DNA of 64,000 nucleotides from Desulfobacca acetoxidans DSM 11109 (GTDB lineage: Bacteria; Desulfobacterota; Desulfobaccia; Desulfobaccales; Desulfobaccaceae), in NCBI RefSeq assembly GCF_000195295.1, contig NC_015388.1, positions 2,418,001-2,482,000 of the forward strand, written 5' to 3'. Positions within the stretch are counted from its first letter, which is position 1. The number at the start of each line of letters is the position of its first letter. The notes beneath the pieces were generated by a model. The model was not told the origin of the DNA and made no database searches. It was given only the letters and a program-made list of their open reading frames with translations. Both the position numbers and the translations under genes were made by a program. Below are positions 24,160 through 32,492 of this stretch, in pieces.

Positions 24160-24683
24160 GAATGTTCACCGAAATTTTTAATCGTTTATACACCAATTAT
24201 TTACGGACACTAGGAGCCCAGATCGGGCGGAATACTTCAATATCTTATAAAACCGATATCTTACAGGCTTATAGGGTTACAATAGGATCGAGATGCATTA
24301 TTTACAAAGAGGTCTCAATTTATATTGGGCCGCGGGGTTCTTTGCGTATGGGGGATCAATCTCATCTTGCCCCTTACTCCTATCTCCTGATAGAGAATAA
24401 CATCCTGCGACTTGGCAATAAGGTCGCTGTCGGCCCCTTCTGTGGTTTTTTTTGCCACTCCAACTATTTTTCAGAGCCCGGAATTCCATTCTGCGACAGT
24501 TACGTGGACGGCAATATACTCATAGGTTCTAATATCTTCATAGGTGCTCAGTGCATTATCCTTCCAGATACGCATATTGAAGATAATGTAATCGTGGGTG
24601 CTAATTCTCTGGTAAAGGGAACTTTGGAGAACGGCCACCTGTACGCTGGCATACCTGTTAAGAAGATCAAGAGAATAATATAA
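24156..24683 (+). CDS. hexapeptide-repeat acyltransferase
   Basis: The 175-aa protein shows left-handed beta-helix repeats ([LIV]GxxxxI type): AQIGRNTSIS, VTIGSRCIIY, IYIGPRGSLRMGDQ, LRLGNKVAVGPFC and ILIGSNIFIGAQCIILPDTHIEDNVIVGANSLV. It closes with the usual YAGIPVKKIKRI tail of O-acetyltransferases (WbbJ/NodL type). A His in GFFCHSNYF may be catalytic. It likely acetylates a sugar of the exopolysaccharide in the cytoplasm. It is translationally coupled to the flippase. Confidence 0.85.
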   Translation: MRMFTEIFNRLYTNYLRTLGAQIGRNTSISYKTDILQAYRVTIGSRCIIYKEVSIYIGPRGSLRMGDQSHLAPYSYLLIENNILRLGNKVAVGPFCGFFCHSNYFSEPGIPFCDSYVDGNILIGSNIFIGAQCIILPDTHIEDNVIVGANSLVKGTLENGHLYAGIPVKKIKRII

Positions 24684-24689
24684 TCCGAC

Positions 24690-25943
24690 ATGATCAAGTA
24701 CTCTTTCACGTGTAATTCGTTGAAGTTAAAACATTTCGCTAAGTGGTTATATATGTTGCTTTGTTTTCCAAATCATCAAAGGTTCATCCGGCTATTTTGC
24801 GAAATCCTGGCCTCATACCTTGCTATACCTCCTGAGAGGGTTTTTCTCTTCGCCTCCGGTCGAATGGGACTATATACTCTCTTAAAATCATTAGCCTTAC
24901 AACCTGATGACGAAGTTATCGTCCCTGGGTACACTTGCGTCGTTGTGACAAATGCCATCAAATACGCCGGTTTGAAAATACGGTATATTGATATTCAGTC
25001 TGAGACCTTAAATCTCGATACCAAACTATTACTCGAAAGCATTACTCCTAAAACTAAGGTCATTGTGGTCAGTCATAATTTTGGTATTGTTTATGAAGAT
25101 ATTCCTCTTATAAAGCAAAAATTTCCACATATAATAGTGGTTGAAGATGCTGCCCATGCCCTAGGTTCCCGCTTTAAAAATGGGCGGAAAACTGGAACCG
25201 AAGGGGATGCGGCTTTTTTCAGTTTTGAATACTCCAAACCCATCACTACCGGCTTGGGAGGCGCATTGATTGTGAACAACGCCCAACTTCATCCAGCAAT
25301 CGAAGAACTGTATAATAGATTTGGCTTCCCGCCGCGATTCGCCACTGTAAAGGTACTTATCACGCTTTTCGTACAGCTGTTAACCTCATACCGCTACACA
25401 GTCTGTCTCCGTGGATTGATGATCCAGGGTATTAAACTATTAGCGCTGTTGGCAACTACTTCAAAGGCGGAAATTCAAGGAGCAATGCCCCACCACTATC
25501 CCTCCAGGTTGGCCCCCCATCTGGCACTATTAGGTTTTCTGCAAATGCAGGAGATAGAAGCCATCAGTTGCCGGAAAGCCGCCATTGCGGGTGTTTATCA
25601 CAAGATGTGTCAGGAAATATCCGGAGTCTATGATATTTATAACGCCGAATACGTCTACGTACGCTATCCGGTCATTTTTTCTGAAACGGCAGACCAGAGC
25701 CGAATCGATGAGATAGGATTTCTGGTTAAGATAAAAACAGGTATTGCTTTAGGTGAATGGTTCAATGATGTCGTGCATCCCAAAGGGAGCTATCGATACG
25801 ATTACAAAGATTATTCCTGTAAGATTGGTGAAATAATGGCTCAACGGATCATCAATTTCCCGATAAATATTCATACCACCATTGATACCCAAACAACGAG
25901 GAAGCTAATATCAATATTCAATGATTTTTTATTAACAGGATAA
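24690..25943 (+). CDS. DegT/DnrJ/EryC1/StrS-type sugar aminotransferase
   Basis: The 417-aa PLP enzyme shows the family pattern: FASGRMGLYTLLKSLALQPDDEVIVPGYTC, VVEDAAHALGSRFKNG, and the PLP lysine in AAFFSFEYSKPITTGLGGAL. These enzymes make amino sugars on nucleotide-linked 4-keto sugars, in EPS loci often for repeat-unit decoration. A basic hydrophobic insertion around 225-260 (TLFVQLLTSYRYTVCLRGLM) is larger than in typical members and may associate with the membrane. It follows the acetyltransferase closely and precedes the AT-rich block after a 283-bp gap holding nothing recognisable. Confidence 0.85.
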   Translation: MIKYSFTCNSLKLKHFAKWLYMLLCFPNHQRFIRLFCEILASYLAIPPERVFLFASGRMGLYTLLKSLALQPDDEVIVPGYTCVVVTNAIKYAGLKIRYIDIQSETLNLDTKLLLESITPKTKVIVVSHNFGIVYEDIPLIKQKFPHIIVVEDAAHALGSRFKNGRKTGTEGDAAFFSFEYSKPITTGLGGALIVNNAQLHPAIEELYNRFGFPPRFATVKVLITLFVQLLTSYRYTVCLRGLMIQGIKLLALLATTSKAEIQGAMPHHYPSRLAPHLALLGFLQMQEIEAISCRKAAIAGVYHKMCQEISGVYDIYNAEYVYVRYPVIFSETADQSRIDEIGFLVKIKTGIALGEWFNDVVHPKGSYRYDYKDYSCKIGEIMAQRIINFPINIHTTIDTQTTRKLISIFNDFLLTG

Positions 25944-26226
25944 ATTCCAATAGTCATTCTGGTCTATGATTGATTAATCCTCTCTTTGGACTCTCTTCAT
26001 GTTATTTTGCATGCCACATAATATGAATGAAATGAACGCTGCTTAGAAGATCGCCCAGCATAGATTGAGCATATTGCAATTATCCAAAGCTCTTCGATAT
26101 ATCATTGGCGCTTTTCAGCACCTTGGCATTCACTACAGGCAGGCACTACGAGTATTCATAAAGTCTCCATAATCATGGCCTGTAAAACTATTCCGATATT
26201 CCCCTTTTTTGCCGGACACAAGTTGT

Positions 26227-27138
26227 ATGAAGATAATTATTAAAGGAACACCTCATTTTGTTAGCACAATTTCAGAAGCTTTAAAAATTAATTATCCAGA
26301 ACACGAATATATTGTGATATATTCTGGAGAGACAATTAAAGAAAGAATACGTATGTTATTTAAATATATTTATAACATTATTAATGCAGATATTATTTAT
26401 ATTATATGGGGAAAATGTTATAATCGACCAGATATAAAATTAGCTTTGTTATTAAAAAAGAGGGTATATATGCATTGGATTGGCAGTGATGTAATCACTG
26501 CCAAATATAATTTTAATAAAAATTATTATAGAAATTATAATATTAATAATATTTATCACTTATGCGAAACGCCATGGATTCAACGGGAACTAAGAGAGAT
26601 TGGCATTATAGCCGATATTGTAAATTTATTCTCTTATGACCGTATTAATAATATTGATAATACACTTCCTGATCGATTTTCCATATTATCTTATGCTGCT
26701 AAGGGAAAAGAATTATTTTATGGGCTTGATAAATTAATCCGATTAGCTAAAGATTTCCCGGAGATCGAAATAAGGATTACAAATATATCGGATTATGACG
26801 ATGATTTGCCAGATAATATTAAATTATTGGGCCGGGTTCCAGACATAATACAACAATATCAGGATTGTGTTTTATATCTACGCTTGATTGAACATGATGG
26901 ACTATCTTTTTCTGTCCTTGAAGCCCTGGCACACGGCAGGTACGTAGGATACACTTATAAATTCAATAATACAATCTATATCGATAGTTATATCACATTA
27001 AGAAATGTAGTTAACAATTTATTTTTAAATTTTAAGAATAATACGTTAGCTATAAATCAAGAAGGGATTGATTTTATCAAATTGAGATTTAGTAGCAAGG
27101 TTGTATCGAAACATTTAATTGATAGATTTATGAAATAG
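26227..27138 (+). CDS. glycosyltransferase-like protein (GT4-type C-terminus)
   Basis: The ATG at 26227 is preferred over a TTG 18 bp upstream. The 303-aa AT-rich gene encodes a protein with a C-terminal Rossmann half recognisable as a glycosyltransferase: ILSYAAKGKELFYGLDKLIRLAKDFPEIEIRI, IKLLGRVPDIIQQYQDCVLYLRLIEHDGLSFSVLEALAHGRYVG. The E-x7-E type site appears as EHDGLSFSVLE. The N-terminal half is short and diverged (IIYIIWGKCYNRPDIKLALL, YMHWIGSDV). The codon use is far more AT-rich than in the preceding genes, marking the start of a likely acquired block. Confidence 0.7.
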   Translation: MKIIIKGTPHFVSTISEALKINYPEHEYIVIYSGETIKERIRMLFKYIYNIINADIIYIIWGKCYNRPDIKLALLLKKRVYMHWIGSDVITAKYNFNKNYYRNYNINNIYHLCETPWIQRELREIGIIADIVNLFSYDRINNIDNTLPDRFSILSYAAKGKELFYGLDKLIRLAKDFPEIEIRITNISDYDDDLPDNIKLLGRVPDIIQQYQDCVLYLRLIEHDGLSFSVLEALAHGRYVGYTYKFNNTIYIDSYITLRNVVNNLFLNFKNNTLAINQEGIDFIKLRFSSKVVSKHLIDRFMK

Positions 27139-27147
27139 GGAATATTA

Positions 27148-28434
27148 ATGAAAAAAGTATTAATATTATCATATTTTTTCCCACCCCGACCTGGGATGGG
27201 ATCTATGAGATTTTATGGAATTTCAAAATATTTGCCTCGGTTTGGATGGGAACCAATAATAATTACCGCTAAATTACCAAGTCATCATTCTCACGATGTG
27301 AAAGTAATTGAAACGAAATATTTTGATATAAATAAATTATTCAAATCAATATGTGGATTCGATCATAAAATGGGGATATTTGATCAATTACATGGAACGC
27401 AATATAAAAAGAAGGGAAATTGGTTCATTATAATAAATAAATTAATTAAATTATCTCAAGACATTTTAAACTTCCCGGACGAACATATCGGTTGGTATAC
27501 ATATGCACTTAAAGCTGCATCTGATCTAATTCTCAGTGATAATATAAATGCTATAATAAGTACCTCGTATCCAGTAACAGCACATTTAGTCGCAAATAAA
27601 CTCAAATCAAAATATAACATACCTTGGATCGCAGATTATCGAGACTTATGGAGTCAAAATATCTATAAGAATAAATTATTATTATTAAAATATATTGAGA
27701 CTATCTTAGAATATAATACTATTCAAAAAGCTGATTATTTGGTTACTGTTGATTCAGATGTGGGCAGATTAAAGTCGTTACATAAAGATAAAAATATATA
27801 TCATATTACAAATGGATATGATCCTGATGAATTATCTATATCTCCATTTTTTGAGTCTAATAAATTTACAATTACTTATACTGGAGGAACACTATATTAT
27901 GGGAAAAGAGATCCATCTATGCTTTTTCAAGCAATTAATGAAATGATTAACGATGATATAATAGATCGTTTGAACATTGAATTACTATTTTATTGTCCGA
28001 AAGAAATATGGCTTATAAACAAAATTAAAGAATATAATTTAAACGATATTGTTACCTTAAAGGGATATATACCAAGATCAGACGTATTAAGAGAACAGAG
28101 GAGAGCACATTTATTATTATTGATGCAATGGAATCATCCTTCTGAAAGGTCAGCTTATTCTGGTAAGTTATTTGAATACTTAGCAGCTCGGAGACCGATA
28201 ATTGCCTTTGGGCCAGGAGGAATTGTTAACAAGCTAATTTATGATACAGAAGCTGGTCATTATGTAAATAACTTAATCGAGTTAAAAAAATATATTTCAG
28301 CGTATTATAAGGAATATTTGCAGACCGGTGAAGTCAAATATAAAGGAAATCAGAATATCTATAAATATAATTACTATTCCATCGCTAAGTTATATGCCAG
28401 CTTATTAGATAATCTTATTACAACAACTGGTTAA
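27148..28434 (+). CDS. group 4 glycosyltransferase
   Basis: The 428-aa protein starts MKKVLILSYFFPPRPGMGSM, typical of GT4 enzymes that begin with a donor-site Gly-rich loop. It includes ISTSYPVTAHLVANKLK, WIADYRDLWSQN and ADYLVTVDSDVGRLKSLHK. The acceptor/donor half reads FTITYTGGTLYYGKRDPSMLF...VTLKGYIPRSDVLREQRRAHLLLLMQW, ending AYSGKLFEYLAARRPIIAFG. It probably adds one sugar of the repeat unit on the cytoplasmic membrane face. It sits 9 bp after the previous gene in the AT-rich block. Confidence 0.85.
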   Translation: MKKVLILSYFFPPRPGMGSMRFYGISKYLPRFGWEPIIITAKLPSHHSHDVKVIETKYFDINKLFKSICGFDHKMGIFDQLHGTQYKKKGNWFIIINKLIKLSQDILNFPDEHIGWYTYALKAASDLILSDNINAIISTSYPVTAHLVANKLKSKYNIPWIADYRDLWSQNIYKNKLLLLKYIETILEYNTIQKADYLVTVDSDVGRLKSLHKDKNIYHITNGYDPDELSISPFFESNKFTITYTGGTLYYGKRDPSMLFQAINEMINDDIIDRLNIELLFYCPKEIWLINKIKEYNLNDIVTLKGYIPRSDVLREQRRAHLLLLMQWNHPSERSAYSGKLFEYLAARRPIIAFGPGGIVNKLIYDTEAGHYVNNLIELKKYISAYYKEYLQTGEVKYKGNQNIYKYNYYSIAKLYASLLDNLITTTG

Positions 28435-28455
28435 CTATAATTTATTTATATTATT

Positions 28456-29634
28456 ATGGCATTATATATATTGTTAATATTTGCACTATTACGTCCTATT
28501 ACAATAGGAATTGTACAATATATACCATTTATTCTAGAATTGTTTGCCGTAACATTTTCATTGTTATTTATTATTATTATTTGTGCGAACTTAAGAAATA
28601 TTAAATATGATAATATCGATATTATTATTTTTATATATTATTTTTATTGCGGCCTGAGTATTTTGTGGGGATCCAGTTATAGAGAAGTATGTAGATTTAT
28701 TTTACCAATATTGCTTTTTTATGTAGTTAGAATCACTATCACAGATAGAAATGCTATTAAAGCTTTGTTAACGAGTTTTATTTTAGGATATAGCTTTTTA
28801 ATATTAGGAAGCACCTTTTTAATAATATCCGGTAGGTCTGAAAGCATTATAGTCTATCATTCTGGTATAGAAAGATTTCAAGGAATGGCATCAGGGCAGC
28901 ACGCACTGGCACATTCAATGTTTATTTTTTCGATTATTTATGCACTATTCAAAATATACTATATTAATATATCAAAAATCTTAGAATATATTTTATTATT
29001 ATTGCTTATTTGTTCCATTTATTGTTTGTACAAGACCTTTACTAGGACAGCTCTCTTAGGTTTAATAATATTTTGGATGATTTTATTTTTCGGTTGCAAT
29101 AAAAAATTATTTGTAAGTCTTATATTGGGCGCTCTAATTATTTCATTTTTCAATTATGAAAAAATACATCAAGTTATTTGGCAAGTAGAACCAGATATTG
29201 GACATTCCGAGAATATTGATCATGCTAGCAGTGGAAGATTAACTCTATGGAGTCATAATTTATATATTTTTTCCCAATTAACAATTGTTGAAAAGATGCT
29301 AGGAATAGGAATAGGCAACGAAGGAACACAAATAGAAGAATTACAGAATATAACTGCTTTCTCTCATAATGATTATTTAACATTATTAATGACAACCGGA
29401 ATTATTGGGTTATTGTTATATTTACTTATAATATATAATTTTATTATTCACGTAACTACATTATACTTAGAGTATAAGGTAAAATATATATTTATAAGTT
29501 TTTTTGTATCCGTTTGTATTATGAATTTTTTTAGCAATAGTTACATTAATCGATTTGAATTAGGGCAATTATTTTATTTATTTATGGGATTAGCTTATCA
29601 ACTGCAAAGCGAAAACTTCCAAAATATTAGGTAA
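28456..29634 (+). CDS. O-antigen ligase/polymerase-like membrane protein (Wzy type)
   Basis: The 392-aa AT-rich protein has about ten membrane helices. A periplasmic loop contains the Wzy/WaaL-type features: FQGMASGQHALAHSMFIFSI, FTRTALLGLIIFWM, SSGRLTLWSHNLYIF, MLGIGIGNEGTQ and FSHNDYLTLLMTTGIIGLL. The H-N-D-Y-L near the C-terminus is the family's hallmark. It should polymerise lipid-linked repeat units in the periplasm. No good ribosome site is visible. It lies among glycosyltransferase genes in the AT-rich island. Confidence 0.82.
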   Translation: MALYILLIFALLRPITIGIVQYIPFILELFAVTFSLLFIIIICANLRNIKYDNIDIIIFIYYFYCGLSILWGSSYREVCRFILPILLFYVVRITITDRNAIKALLTSFILGYSFLILGSTFLIISGRSESIIVYHSGIERFQGMASGQHALAHSMFIFSIIYALFKIYYINISKILEYILLLLLICSIYCLYKTFTRTALLGLIIFWMILFFGCNKKLFVSLILGALIISFFNYEKIHQVIWQVEPDIGHSENIDHASSGRLTLWSHNLYIFSQLTIVEKMLGIGIGNEGTQIEELQNITAFSHNDYLTLLMTTGIIGLLLYLLIIYNFIIHVTTLYLEYKVKYIFISFFVSVCIMNFFSNSYINRFELGQLFYLFMGLAYQLQSENFQNIR

Positions 29635-29863
29635 ATTATTAACGGAATAAATTCTAAATATTACAGGGTAAAATAAAATATAAATAGCTATCCTAATTAA
29701 GGCCTTATGCGATATTAAATATTATAGTTATAAAATTGTTTAATAAATTTTAGATATCCACTATAACTATATCATTATTTAAATAATATAGGTGCTATCG
29801 TTATTAATTATTTATTGATTAGATGTCAATTTTCTATAATTATACCGATACTAGGTTCGAGAT

Positions 29864-30931
29864 TTGAATAAATTAAAAAATGTGATAATGATTGGACCGT
29901 GTGCAGAAAGTCAAGGTGGTATTTCTTCACTTATTCAAAATTATATATCTTCCGGAATTATGAAGAAGTTACATATAGATTATTATCCTATTCATTTTGT
30001 AAATTCATACAGTTATAATAATCTTTTTTATTTATTGGCAATAATAAAAATATCTCTTAACATTATTAGGTATGATATATTACACGTCCATGCTTCTTCA
30101 TGGTGGAGCTATAGGAAAATATTCCCTCTATTAATATTAGGAAAATTATTAGGGAAAAAAATTATTATTCATCTGCACGGAGGAATGTTTGATATTTATT
30201 ATAAAGAGGCATATAATTTTGAAAAAAATCTTATCCGTTATGGTTTTTCTTTGGCCAATCGGGTGATTGTACTGTCCCACGAATGGATCGAAAGAATAAA
30301 AGCATTTTGTGAAACAGCGAAGATTAGAGTGATTTCTAATTGCGTAATAATTAAAAATAATAATAAATACTTGCAGAATATAAAGAGATTAGTTAAACCG
30401 CGCACGATATTATTTATGGGAGACATCGTTGCACGAAAAGGCGTATACGATCTTGTCGAAGCCATAAAATTACTTCAACCTATTGAGTCTGAAATATCTG
30501 TAATTTTATGCGGGCAAGGCGAGGTTGACAGAGTCAGAAATATTATAAAATTGGAAGGTCTTGATACTATAGTTTCTGTTCCCGGTTGGGTATCGGGTTC
30601 CAATAAGGAAAATTTATTTAATATCGCCTACCTTTTTATATTGCCTTCCTACTTTGAGGGTTTACCCATGAGTATACTAGAGGCAATGGCTACTGGAACA
30701 CCGGTAATTTCGACATCGGTGGGAGGTATTCCTGACGCAGTGGGAAATGGGATTGAAGGTATTCTGATCAAACCAGGTGATATTTTGGGATTGGCTGCGG
30801 CAATAAAAAAAATGCTGAATAACGAAGGCTTATGGGCTACCATGAGTCAAGCAGCGAAACATAAAATTTCTAAAAAATTTTCAGATAAGCGAATTACATA
30901 CCAATTAAGAAATTTATATGCTGAATTATGA
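29864..30931 (+). CDS. group 4 glycosyltransferase
   Basis: A 355-aa GT4 enzyme with the complete family pattern: MIGPCAESQGGISSLIQNYI, ILHVHASSWWSYRK, IHLHGGMFDIYYKEA, ILFMGDIVARKGVYDLVEAI, VILCGQGEVDRVRN, and FILPSYFEGLPMSILEAMATGTPVISTSVGGIPD with the E-x7-E site. The start is taken as TTG 29864; GTG 29882 or ATG 29888 are alternatives and no ribosome site decides. The gap before it (229 bp) is AT-rich with nothing recognised. Codon composition becomes less AT-rich toward the 3' end. Confidence 0.88.
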   Translation: MNKLKNVIMIGPCAESQGGISSLIQNYISSGIMKKLHIDYYPIHFVNSYSYNNLFYLLAIIKISLNIIRYDILHVHASSWWSYRKIFPLLILGKLLGKKIIIHLHGGMFDIYYKEAYNFEKNLIRYGFSLANRVIVLSHEWIERIKAFCETAKIRVISNCVIIKNNNKYLQNIKRLVKPRTILFMGDIVARKGVYDLVEAIKLLQPIESEISVILCGQGEVDRVRNIIKLEGLDTIVSVPGWVSGSNKENLFNIAYLFILPSYFEGLPMSILEAMATGTPVISTSVGGIPDAVGNGIEGILIKPGDILGLAAAIKKMLNNEGLWATMSQAAKHKISKKFSDKRITYQLRNLYAEL

Positions 30932-30950
30932 TAAGTTAGGGGCATAAATA

Positions 30951-32318
30951 ATGATTCGAAGATATGCTAACTATATTCGGAAAAACATTATCCGACTGCC
31001 TAACTTTATTAATTACTTTATTTTAAATATCAACCAAAATCCTACCATGATATATGGGATAGATTATCAACGTTACAAAAAATATTTAAATAAATCTGAC
31101 ACCACTTTCAATTCTGAATTGCATCTTCTCAACGTTGTCAATAGTGCAATCCAAACCGTTCCATATTATCGACGGCTTTATAGGGGCATGACTTTCAAAG
31201 ATATTAACCAATTCTCTAAATGCTTTGGCTTCATCGATAAAGATATAGTCATGATTAATATGAAGGATTTTATCAGCGATAAAGTTAAAATAGCAGATTA
31301 CGATTTTGGAACGACAGGCGGAACAAGCGGTAAGCCATTGCAATTGATTGCCCCAAAAACCCGTTATATAATTGAATTTGCCACCATTCATAGTATATGG
31401 GAGAGAATAGGGTATAAATTTAACGTTAGAGCTGTAATCAGAAATCATCGGCTACCAAAGAGGGTGATTTATAAAATCAATCCTTTGATGAGGGAGGTGA
31501 TATTCGATGGATTTCGGCTAAACGACAATTATTTTCAAGATGTCTATAAAACTATCCGCCGCCTTAATATCGCGTTCATCCATTGCTACCCATCTGTCGC
31601 CTACGAGTTTTCTGTGTATCTTCTCAAAAATCGTTTAGACGTATCATTTATAAAGGCCTTTTTATGCAGCTCAGAAAATATCTTCGATTATCAATTAGAC
31701 TTGGTCCAGAATAGACTTGGTATTAGATTTTTCAATTTCTATGGTCATAGTGAAAAATTAGTACTCGCAGGATTTTGCGCCAAATCGGATTTATACCACA
31801 TTGAGCCGACTTATGGTTATTTTGAGCTTGTAGACACGGAAGGAAACGGCATAAAACAAGTAGGAGATATAGGAGAGATTGTGGGGACCTCTTTTCATAA
31901 CCCAGGCATGCCATTAATTCGATATCGGACAGGAGATTTTGCAGAATATGTAGGAGATATTTGTCCAGTATGTCATCGACGTGTTCCTGTTATTAAAAAC
32001 ATTATGGGCCGCTGGCGAGGCGACCGGATATTTAACCGTGATGGCTCATTTGTCACCACAACAGCCTTGAATTTGCACGATGAACTATACTCGGTAATTT
32101 ATGGCTTGCAATATGTTCAAAAGGAAAAAGGCATACTTCAGATTTTAATTATAAAATCACCATTATATAATTCTATGCATGAGGAGATACTTTATAAACA
32201 TTATAAAGATAAACTAAATAAAGATACAAAGATTGAAATAAAATACGTTGATGAGTTAATAAAACAACCAAATGGGAAATTCCTTCTCCTCATAAGCAAA
32301 ATTTCCTCAACTAATTAA
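30951..32318 (+). CDS. CapK/PaaK-family adenylate-forming protein
   Basis: The 455-aa protein contains the adenylating P-loop-like motif DYDFGTTGGTSGKPLQL, the aromatic FYGHSEKL motif, RYRTGDF and a Cys-rich turn (ICPVCHRRVP). This matches the CapK branch of phenylacetate-CoA-ligase-like proteins found in capsule and EPS clusters. Substrate unknown; it may activate an acid for modifying the polymer. It lies 20 bp after the glycosyltransferase. Confidence 0.82.
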   Translation: MIRRYANYIRKNIIRLPNFINYFILNINQNPTMIYGIDYQRYKKYLNKSDTTFNSELHLLNVVNSAIQTVPYYRRLYRGMTFKDINQFSKCFGFIDKDIVMINMKDFISDKVKIADYDFGTTGGTSGKPLQLIAPKTRYIIEFATIHSIWERIGYKFNVRAVIRNHRLPKRVIYKINPLMREVIFDGFRLNDNYFQDVYKTIRRLNIAFIHCYPSVAYEFSVYLLKNRLDVSFIKAFLCSSENIFDYQLDLVQNRLGIRFFNFYGHSEKLVLAGFCAKSDLYHIEPTYGYFELVDTEGNGIKQVGDIGEIVGTSFHNPGMPLIRYRTGDFAEYVGDICPVCHRRVPVIKNIMGRWRGDRIFNRDGSFVTTTALNLHDELYSVIYGLQYVQKEKGILQILIIKSPLYNSMHEEILYKHYKDKLNKDTKIEIKYVDELIKQPNGKFLLLISKISSTN

Positions 32319-32492
32319 TAATAGTGATAATCTTTTTATAAATACTTAACTAATATAATGAATGTGATTTAATAAATATTATTATTCAAACTACACTCTT
32401 ATAATAAAGATATTTTATTATCTGCGTATATATTACTGCAGTACCGCAATGGCATAATTTTATATAGTATTGCCTGCAATACGGTTAACATA

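Noticed and set aside
25944-26226. A degraded transferase gene before the AT-rich island
   Set aside because: No frame gives a recognisable protein string; only intergenic sequence can be supported.
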